Source of the DNA: Hyphomicrobiales bacterium
GTDB taxonomy: Bacteria > Pseudomonadota > Alphaproteobacteria > Rhizobiales > SZUA-8
Reading direction: 5' to 3'
Length of the DNA: 12,652 nucleotides
NCBI GenBank assembly: GCA_003232175.1
Contig: QILX01000123.1
Span: 1 to 12,652 of the forward strand
Made by a program: the position numbers and the translations under genes. Of this stretch, positions 6,987-12,652 are shown in pieces (position 1 is the stretch's first letter; every line of letters starts with the position of its first letter). The notes under the pieces are model-generated. The model was not told the DNA's origin and searched no databases. It saw only the letters and a program-made list of their open reading frames with translations.

Positions 6987-8093
6987 GTGCGGATTGCTTT
7001 TTATGCGCCCCTCAAGCCACCGGACCACGATGTGGCTTCCGGCGACCGGCGCATGGCCCGGGCGATCATTGCCGCGCTAAAATTAGCCCGCCATGATGTC
7101 GTGCTGGCGTCACGTTTGCAGGCCTGGTCCAGAATGCCGGCGGACCAGGAGCCCGTTCAGATTGCCGGGGCCAGGCAGGCAAACCTCCTAATCGATCAGT
7201 GGCGGGGCGAGAGCCAGCCCCCCGACCTGTGGATGACCTACCATCTTTATTACCGTGCTCCGGACTGGATCGGACCACCGGTATCCTTAGCTCTTGGCAT
7301 CCCTTATGCCGTGGTTGAAGCCTCCTTTGCCATGAAACGCGCTTTGGGTCCCTGGGCGCGGGGGCATGACGCGGTTGCAGCCGCGCTGGCCCAGGCGGCG
7401 GTGGTATTTGCCCTTAAAGATGTCGATATCCCCGGTCTTGCCAAGGTTGAGGGGTTTGGCGCAAAAGTCATCTCCCTGCCGCCGTTCCTGGACGAGGCCG
7501 GAAAAGTGCCCGATGCTGAACCGAATCCGGGCCCGCCCGTCCTTCTGGCCGTCGCCATGATGCGGGTGCGGGCCAAACTCGACAGTTACAGGTTTCTGGC
7601 CACGGCGCTCCGGCCCTTGCTGAAACACAGCTGGCGCCTGCAAATTGCCGGCGACGGCCCGGCGCGGAGCGAGGTTGAAGCGGCATTTGCTGATTTCCCG
7701 CCGGGCCGGATAAAGTTTGTCGGCGCAAAATCGGCCCCCGAGGTGGCCGCCCTTTACGCCGCCGCCGATATATTCGTGTGGCCCGGCCTTCAGGAGGGCT
7801 TTGGCATGGTCTATCTGGAAGCCCAGGCCGCCGGGTTGCCGGTAGTGGCAACTGCCTCTGGCGGCGTGCATAATGTGGTGGTTGACGGGATTTCGGGCCG
7901 TCTGGTGTCCCCTGAAAATCCTGGCGCCTTTTCCCGTGCCATCGAAGACCTGCTAATCCGGCCTGAGGAACGCCGGTCTCTAGGGTTAAGCGCGGCGCGC
8001 TTTGTCAGCCAAAAACGCAATCTGGCCACGGCTGCGGAAATTCTGGACAAGGGTTTGCGGCAGATATTGCCCATAACCCGGAGAGGCGGATAA
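6987..8093 (+). CDS. GT4-type glycosyltransferase
   Basis: A 368-residue GT-B-fold glycosyltransferase. The N-terminal half opens with IAFYAPLKPPDHDVASGDRR (3-22), a loop typical of GT4 enzymes that bind donor and acceptor there. The C-terminal half has LQIAGDGPARSEVE (218-231), ADIFVWPGLQEGFGMVYLEA (260-279) with the E-x7-E pair at Glu270 and Glu278, and GLPVVATASGGV (283-294). The usual phosphate-binding GR-x-x-x-KG segment is replaced by AMMRVRAKLDSY (190-201), so that donor contact may differ. The GTG start at 6987 follows the previous stop by 3 bases and has AGAGG upstream. Its stop overlaps the next start (TAATG), so the two are translationally coupled. Products unknown. Confidence 0.86.
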   Translation: MRIAFYAPLKPPDHDVASGDRRMARAIIAALKLARHDVVLASRLQAWSRMPADQEPVQIAGARQANLLIDQWRGESQPPDLWMTYHLYYRAPDWIGPPVSLALGIPYAVVEASFAMKRALGPWARGHDAVAAALAQAAVVFALKDVDIPGLAKVEGFGAKVISLPPFLDEAGKVPDAEPNPGPPVLLAVAMMRVRAKLDSYRFLATALRPLLKHSWRLQIAGDGPARSEVEAAFADFPPGRIKFVGAKSAPEVAALYAAADIFVWPGLQEGFGMVYLEAQAAGLPVVATASGGVHNVVVDGISGRLVSPENPGAFSRAIEDLLIRPEERRSLGLSAARFVSQKRNLATAAEILDKGLRQILPITRRGG

Positions 8094-9238
8094 TGCGAGT
8101 TTTGTTCTGGGTGACGCACCTGCTCGGTGTGGGACATTTCCATCGGGCGGTGCGCATGGCGCGGGCGATGCGGAAAATTGGCCTCAACGTCACACTGGTC
8201 AATGGCGGATTGCCGCTGGATAATGTGCGCCTGGGCGATTTCGACATAATTGACCTGCCGCCGGTGAGCAGCCCCGATACCAGCTATAAGCGCCTGGTTG
8301 ACCCTGAGGGCCGCGGTGTGGACGATGCCTATATGGCGCGCCGTCGCGACAGATTGATCGAAATCGGCCGCGCCATCGAGCCGGACGGTATTTTGACGGA
8401 ACTGTTTCCATATGGCCGTTGGAAATTCCGCCACGAACTTGCCGGGCTTTTCGACGATCAGCGCCTCAGGCCATCGCCGCCGGTGATTATCGGTTCCATT
8501 CGCGACATTATCGTCCCCCCCCGGAGGGATAAACGCCTTGACGGCATCCGCAAGCTGGTCAGCACCTATTTTGATCGCCTGCTTGTCCATGGCGATGCGG
8601 AATTTATCAAGGTCGAGGAAACCCTGCCGCTGGCGGCTGAATTTGCCGATATCACCACCTATACCGGCTATGTGATGCCGGACCTGGTGTCCCGTGGCGG
8701 CGAGGGGCCGGGGCGGGGCGAGGTCATCGTTTCGGCGGGCGGGTCGGCTTTTGGGAAACATTTGCTGGCAACGGCCATTGCCGCCCGTCCTGGAACCATA
8801 CTGGCGAACCTGACCTGGCGGATACTGGTGGGCCAAAGGCTGGCGGATGTCGACTTTGAGGAGCTACGCGCTTCGGGGTCGGCCCAGGACGGCGTCATGG
8901 TCGAGCGGGCGAGGGCCGATTTTCCCGAAATGCTGTCCCGGGCGCGGCTGTCGATCAGCCAGGCCGGCTACAATACCACCACCGACATCCTCAACGCCGG
9001 TGTCGGGGCTGTTTTTACGCCGATGGCCGAGGCCGACCAGAGCGAACAATTGCTGCGGGTCAAAATGTTGTGCGCCCGTGGCCTGGCCGTGAGCGTTATG
9101 GACACCCCCCTTGATGCAGGCGCGTTGGCGCGCGGCGTAGACAAAGCGGCGGGCCTGCAAATTGATCACAGCCGGATGCCCAAATTCGGGGGCGCGGAAA
9201 AAACCGCCTCGTTAATAGCGGCGTTTATGTCCCCATAG
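8093..9238 (+). CDS. MurG/GT28-like glycosyltransferase (COG4671 type)
   Basis: A 381-residue GT-B-fold enzyme related in layout to the first gene of this set. FWVTHLLGVGHFHRAVRMAR (5-24) matches the glycine-rich N-terminal loop of the 4372-5631 product, SAGGSAFGKHLL (214-225) corresponds to its TTGGGG segment, and SISQAGYNTTTDILNAGVGA (287-306) to its AMGGYNTFCEAL segment. No membrane span is seen. The ATG overlaps the preceding stop (TAATG), with GGAGAGG upstream, so it is coupled to the GT4 gene before it. It is the last gene of the glycosyltransferase run; 111 bp without a gene follow. It is probably a distant paralogue acting on the same glycan, but donor and acceptor are unknown. Confidence 0.83.
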   Translation: MRVLFWVTHLLGVGHFHRAVRMARAMRKIGLNVTLVNGGLPLDNVRLGDFDIIDLPPVSSPDTSYKRLVDPEGRGVDDAYMARRRDRLIEIGRAIEPDGILTELFPYGRWKFRHELAGLFDDQRLRPSPPVIIGSIRDIIVPPRRDKRLDGIRKLVSTYFDRLLVHGDAEFIKVEETLPLAAEFADITTYTGYVMPDLVSRGGEGPGRGEVIVSAGGSAFGKHLLATAIAARPGTILANLTWRILVGQRLADVDFEELRASGSAQDGVMVERARADFPEMLSRARLSISQAGYNTTTDILNAGVGAVFTPMAEADQSEQLLRVKMLCARGLAVSVMDTPLDAGALARGVDKAAGLQIDHSRMPKFGGAEKTASLIAAFMSP

Positions 9239-9268
9239 AATCTGAACCGCGAATTTATAGGCCGTTCA

Positions 9269-9299
9269 TCCGCCATACAGGGTGGGGAATCCTTTTTTT
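9269..9299 (+). terminator. Possible weak intrinsic terminator after the glycosyltransferase unit
   Basis: CCGCC (9270-9274) can pair with GGTGG (9281-9285), including one G-T pair, with a 6-base loop. A run of seven T follows at 9293-9299, about seven bases past the stem. The stem is short and the gap to the T-run is long for a good terminator. The rest of 9239-9349 shows no gene and no convincing promoter. Confidence 0.3.
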
Positions 9300-9349
9300 A
9301 AGGGCTGAAAGCGTCTACGATCTCGGCAACTGAGACAGGGGACGGGGAA

Positions 9350-9898
9350 TTGGATCGCAAGGCTCAATCAAGTGCACCGCTGGAGCACCGCTATTCGCCG
9401 CGCGCGGCCTATGTCGCTGGCCTGCGGGCCCTAGCCGGTATAGCTGGGTCGGCGGCGCTGTGGGGCGTTGCCGGTGGTCTGACGATCGGCCTCATATCGC
9501 TTGCGGCAATTGCGGTGTTTCTGGCCTATGGCGTCATTGCCGTCAGGCGCTCCAAAGATGTTCTGGTGCTGTCGGACACCAGCATCGTCGTAAATGGCTG
9601 GCGGCGGCGAATTATTGAATTCGACCAAATGACGGTGGTACGCCTGGCCTATTATTCAACCCGCCGGGATGGGGAAAAGGGCTGGATGGAATTGACTGTC
9701 AAGGCTGGCGGGCAACGCCTGATGATTGAAAGCGAGATCGACGATTTCAACCGCATCGCCACCGCGATTTATGATGCGGCCATCAATAACACCATTACCC
9801 TGTCGCCGGTGAGCCAGCGTAACTTTGCCGTGTTGCTCGATGACAGCGTGTCGATAGGCCAGAAAACCGGTTACGCGGTTGTAAGGGCCGCAAGATGA
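9350..9898 (+). CDS. Small membrane protein of unknown function, coupled to the ABC ATPase gene
   Basis: I do not recognise a named family. The 182-residue product has a basic N-terminus, then a hydrophobic region at about 23-65 that is probably two membrane segments (23-41 and 43-65). A mostly beta-strand soluble part (about 68-145) follows; LVLSDTSIVVNGWRRRIIEF (72-91) and its surroundings recall small bacterial PH-like domains anchored next to membrane segments. That resemblance is an impression, not a match. The start is TTG at 9350 behind GGGGA; an in-frame stop at 9299-9301 and the lack of an ATG between support it. The stop overlaps the next ATG (ATGA at 9895-9898), so it is translationally coupled to the peptide-type ABC ATPase and may be a partner of that importer or share its control. 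Confidence 0.7.
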   Translation: MDRKAQSSAPLEHRYSPRAAYVAGLRALAGIAGSAALWGVAGGLTIGLISLAAIAVFLAYGVIAVRRSKDVLVLSDTSIVVNGWRRRIIEFDQMTVVRLAYYSTRRDGEKGWMELTVKAGGQRLMIESEIDDFNRIATAIYDAAINNTITLSPVSQRNFAVLLDDSVSIGQKTGYAVVRAAR

Positions 9899-11784
9899 AG
9901 CCGCTACTTTCAATTGAAAATCTCAGCGTTGAATTTGCCGCCCCCGAAGGTGTTATCAAAGCGGTGCGCGGCGTCTCGTTCCGGGTGCCAACAGGCAAGA
10001 CCGTGGCACTGGTTGGCGAAAGTGGTTCGGGGAAAAGCGTTATCAGCCAGGCGATTATGCGCATTTTGCCCAAATCGGGGTCTATCGCTGGCGGGCGAAT
10101 TCTGTTTGCCGATCCAGCTGCGGCAATGGGGGCTAACGCCCTCGACCTCACCGGGCTGGATGATCGCTCCGACGAGATGCGGGCCATTCGAGGTGGTCGG
10201 ATATCGATTATTTTCCAAGAACCGATGACATCACTTTCACCGCTGCATACCATTGGCGACCAGATCGGCGAGGCCTACCGGCTGCATATGGGCGCCACGA
10301 GGAAAAAAGCGCTGGCGCGGGCGGTCGAAATGCTCGACCTGGTGGGTTTCCCCGACCCAAAGCGATCGGTTCACGCCTTTCCATTTGAGCTCTCCGGCGG
10401 ATTGCGCCAGCGGGCGATGATTGCCATGGCGCTGATCTGCGAGCCGGCCCTTTTGATCGCCGATGAACCCACGACGGCGTTGGATGTCACGATCCAGGCC
10501 CAGATTCTCAGCCTCATCGCCGATCTGCAGAAAAAATTGTCGATGGCCGTCCTGATCATCACTCATGATCTTGGTGTCGTTGCCAATGTCGCCGACGAGA
10601 TTGTGGTGATGTATCACGGCGAGATCATGGAAACTGGTGTCAAACAAGACATCTTCCGCAACCCTCAGCACCCCTACCTTACCGCTCTTCTGAAAGCTGT
10701 CCCCCATATTGGCATGGAGCCGGGTGAACGGCTCAAGGCCATCCGCGATATCAAACCGATGAGCGGGAGTTATTTCAATGGCGACGGGGCGGCGCCGTCT
10801 GCCGGGGGCGGAATTGTACTTGAGGTAAAAAATATTTCTAAAAGTTTTGGCCAGCGGCGGGGCGGTTTTTTTTCCGACGGCGCTCCGGAGAAAGTTGTTG
10901 CGGTCGATGATGTGAGTTTTTCGGTTCGTGCCGGAGAGTGTGTCGGATTGGTCGGAGAATCCGGTTGCGGTAAGACCACCACGGGTAAAATGATCATGCG
11001 GGCGGTTACCCCGGACCAGGGGCAGATCAAGTTTGCCCTGGGCGGAAGTGGGGTGCTGGATAACGTCTTCGATTTGTTGGACGATAAATTGCTTGAGTAC
11101 CGGCGCAAGGTCCAGTTCATATTTCAGGATCCGTTTTCGTCACTCAATCCGCGCATGACGGTTTATGATATTCTGACCGAACCGTTGGTTATCCACGATA
11201 TTGGCGATGATAGTGAAAGACGCCGGATCGCCACCGAGCTGATGGAAATCGTTGGGCTTGATCCGCGTTATCTGCGCCGCTACCCGCACTCGTTTTCCGG
11301 TGGCCAGAGGCAACGTATCGGCATTGCGCGGGCCCTGGCGCTCAAGCCGAAGCTTCTGATTTGCGATGAGCCGGTATCGGCGCTGGATGTGTCGGTTCAG
11401 GCACAGGTGCTCAACCTATTGAAGGATTTGCAGGCGCAGCTTGGCCTGACGATGATTTTTATCAGCCACAACCTTGCGGTTATCGACTATATGGCGGATC
11501 GTATTTTGGTAATGTGCCGTGGGCGGCTGGTGGAGTCAGCGCCAGGAGAAATTTTTTTCGCCAACCCCAGGCACCCTTACACCAACGCGTTACTGGCCGC
11601 GGTGCCGACGCTGGATCCCGATGCATCGCTGGATTTTCTGGCTCTGAAGGAAATCCGGGACTCCGATCCGGCGCTATGGCCGGCGCCTTACGGCCTCAAA
11701 GCTGGAGAACCGGCCTTGCAGGTTGAGGTCGAACCCGGCCATAAAGTACTGCAAAGCCAAAAGACCGCGCAAGACGGTCCGTAA
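9895..11784 (+). CDS. Double-NBD ATPase of an oligopeptide/dipeptide-type ABC importer (YejF-like)
   Basis: A 629-residue fusion of two complete OppD/OppF-type ATPase domains that would power uptake of peptides or related solutes at the inner face of the membrane. Domain 1: Walker A GESGSGKS (41-48), Q-loop Gln108, signature LSGGL (166-170), Walker B LLIADE (186-191), switch His224. Domain 2: Walker A GESGCGKT (354-361), Gln411, signature FSGGQ (467-471), Walker B LLICDE (487-492), His525. Each domain ends with the peptide-transporter NPxHPY motif (256-261 and 557-562). All catalytic residues are present, in contrast to the ABC protein at 1388-4114. It is longer than the roughly 530-residue E. 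coli YejF because of the linker (285-305) and a tail (575-629) with DPALWP and VEPGH elements. The start overlaps the upstream stop; a family 5 binding protein follows 53 bp later. Confidence 0.93.
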   Translation: MKPLLSIENLSVEFAAPEGVIKAVRGVSFRVPTGKTVALVGESGSGKSVISQAIMRILPKSGSIAGGRILFADPAAAMGANALDLTGLDDRSDEMRAIRGGRISIIFQEPMTSLSPLHTIGDQIGEAYRLHMGATRKKALARAVEMLDLVGFPDPKRSVHAFPFELSGGLRQRAMIAMALICEPALLIADEPTTALDVTIQAQILSLIADLQKKLSMAVLIITHDLGVVANVADEIVVMYHGEIMETGVKQDIFRNPQHPYLTALLKAVPHIGMEPGERLKAIRDIKPMSGSYFNGDGAAPSAGGGIVLEVKNISKSFGQRRGGFFSDGAPEKVVAVDDVSFSVRAGECVGLVGESGCGKTTTGKMIMRAVTPDQGQIKFALGGSGVLDNVFDLLDDKLLEYRRKVQFIFQDPFSSLNPRMTVYDILTEPLVIHDIGDDSERRRIATELMEIVGLDPRYLRRYPHSFSGGQRQRIGIARALALKPKLLICDEPVSALDVSVQAQVLNLLKDLQAQLGLTMIFISHNLAVIDYMADRILVMCRGRLVESAPGEIFFANPRHPYTNALLAAVPTLDPDASLDFLALKEIRDSDPALWPAPYGLKAGEPALQVEVEPGHKVLQSQKTAQDGP

Positions 11785-11817
11785 AACCAGACCAACGAGT
11801 TAAGGTCGGTATAAAAT

Positions 11818-11838
11818 ATGAAAGAGGGAAGAGCATAA
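11818..11838 (+). CDS. Possible six-codon leader ORF overlapping the binding-protein start
   Basis: ATG at 11818 opens MKEGRA and stops at TAA 11836-11838, whose last base is the first base of the binding-protein ATG (TAATG). The gagggaaga inside the leader serves as ribosome site for the downstream gene, so ribosomes on the leader would cover it. The leader itself has only a weak ribosome site. It could couple or tune translation, or be chance. Confidence 0.25.
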   Translation: MKEGRA

Positions 11839-12652
11839 TGGGAGTGTCGGGTGTGAAGCCAATGCGGCGAGCATTGACAGTGATGATGGGAGCATTGCTG
11901 TCGATTTGGATCACGGCGCCGGGCAATGCGGCCAACGAACCGCCGGAAATTGCCGAGGCCGTAAAAGCAGGCAAAATGCCCGCCGCCCAGCAACGCCTGC
12001 CGTCCGAACCTCTGGTCGTCGATCTTGCCGCCATGGGTCTTGAGCCCGGGCGCCACGGCGGACGGCTTCGCACTCTGGTAGAAAAGGCCAAAGGCATCCG
12101 CTACATGTCGGTTTATGGCTACGCCCGACTTGTTGGTTATGACCGGGACCTCAATCTCAAGCCTGACCTGCTCAAGGAGGTTAAGGTTGAGGAGGGTCGG
12201 ATATTCACGCTGACCTTGCGCAAAGGTCATAAATGGTCCGATGGCGCGCCCTTTACCTCGGAGGATTTCCGCTACTACTGGGAGGATGTCGCCAATAATA
12301 AGGAGCTGACACCTTCGGGCCCCGATGCTGCCCTGCAATTGGATGGCGAAGTGCCGAAATTCGAGGTTATCGATGCGTTGACCATTCGGTATACCTGGTC
12401 AAAACCCAACCCCAATTTTCTGCCGCTGCTGGCCCAGGCGCGCCCGCCCTATATTTACCGGCCGGCCCATTACCTGAAGCAATTTCACATAAAATACGGT
12501 GACCCGGAGATTATTGCCGCTGGCGTAAAGGAAGCCAATGTGCGGATCTGGGCGACGTTGCACAATCGCCGTGACAATATGTACAACAACGACAATCCCG
12601 ACTTGCCGACATTGGACCCATGGGTCAACTCTACCACACCGCCATCAACCCG
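11838..12652 (+). CDS. Family 5 (SBP_bac_5) extracellular solute-binding protein, C-terminus cut by the window edge
   Basis: The 271 visible residues begin a periplasmic binding protein that would deliver peptides or similar ligands to an ABC importer. A signal peptide is clear: basic residues at 7-11, a hydrophobic core at about 12-27, and an A-x-A-like site ending GNAA (29-32). The mature part has GRHGGRLRTL (71-80) and LRKGHKWSDGAPFTSEDFRY (127-146), the hallmark early segment of family 5 proteins, then SKPNPNFLP (188-196) and IYRPAHYLKQFH (206-217). Full-length members usually have 500-650 residues, so less than half is seen. The ATG at 11838 has gagggaaga upstream; a Met at residue 9 is an alternative start that would still leave a signal peptide. 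It follows the double ATPase by 53 bp and probably belongs to the same importer. The permease genes are not in the window. Confidence 0.92.
   Translation, partial: MGVSGVKPMRRALTVMMGALLSIWITAPGNAANEPPEIAEAVKAGKMPAAQQRLPSEPLVVDLAAMGLEPGRHGGRLRTLVEKAKGIRYMSVYGYARLVGYDRDLNLKPDLLKEVKVEEGRIFTLTLRKGHKWSDGAPFTSEDFRYYWEDVANNKELTPSGPDAALQLDGEVPKFEVIDALTIRYTWSKPNPNFLPLLAQARPPYIYRPAHYLKQFHIKYGDPEIIAAGVKEANVRIWATLHNRRDNMYNNDNPDLPTLDPWVNSTTPPST

Noticed and set aside
7811..8836. Open minus-strand frame of 341 codons
   Set aside because: It is antisense to two well-supported, overlapping glycosyltransferase genes and has no recognisable domain.
9291..9304. CCTT-T-run-AAGG hairpin as terminator
   Set aside because: The stem is only four base pairs and uses the T-run as its loop; the upstream CCGCC/GGTGG stem is the better, though still weak, candidate.
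11787..11815. Promoter with TATAAA at 11810-11815 before the binding-protein gene
   Set aside because: The -10-like hexamer is good, but at 17 bases upstream there is only CCAGAC and no TTG-type -35 nearby.
11688..12338. Open minus-strand frame of 216 codons
   Set aside because: It lies opposite the end of the ATPase gene and the binding-protein gene, both with strong motifs and ribosome sites.

Overview
The window looks like chromosome of a free-living alphaproteobacterium. This rests on protein style (class III cyclase with its own N-terminal domain, YejF-like double ABC ATPase with a long tail, family 5 binding protein), fairly high GC, GTG and TTG starts, and a palindromic repeat remnant of a kind common in rhizobial relatives. 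The genus cannot be read from the sequence. Both ends cut through genes. No tRNA, rRNA, CRISPR array, insertion sequence or phage gene was seen.

Region 1 (1-4114, minus strand) appears to be one transcription unit read right to left: a 908-residue ABC exporter-like protein with a heavily altered ATPase half, a 154-residue stand-alone cyclic-nucleotide-binding protein, and a class III adenylate/guanylate cyclase cut by the left edge. A signal maker, a signal binder and a membrane transporter thus sit together. Region 2 (4115-4371) is a divergent promoter region with a good sigma70-like promoter for the minus-strand unit and a 7-bp-arm palindrome that overlaps a weaker candidate promoter for the plus strand.

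Region 3 (4372-9238, plus strand) holds four glycosyltransferases. Two MurG/GT28-like enzymes of the COG4671 type are first and last, and two GT4-type enzymes lie between them. The last three are packed tightly (3 bp gap, then a TAATG overlap). A diverged palindromic repeat lies between the first two. The set looks like a pathway for a surface or secreted glycan or glycolipid. The divergent exporter-like protein may serve it, possibly under cyclic-nucleotide control; that link is inference.

Region 4 (9350-12652, plus strand) is a different system: a small membrane protein translationally coupled to a double-NBD peptide-type ABC ATPase, then a secreted family 5 solute-binding protein cut by the right edge. 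This is part of an oligopeptide/dipeptide-like importer whose permeases would be expected downstream.

The most unusual item is the exporter-like protein at 1388-4114. Its Walker A lysine, Walker B acid pair and switch histidine are all missing, its ATPase half is about twice the usual size, and it carries three copies of a Q-loop-like motif, yet the reading frame is intact.
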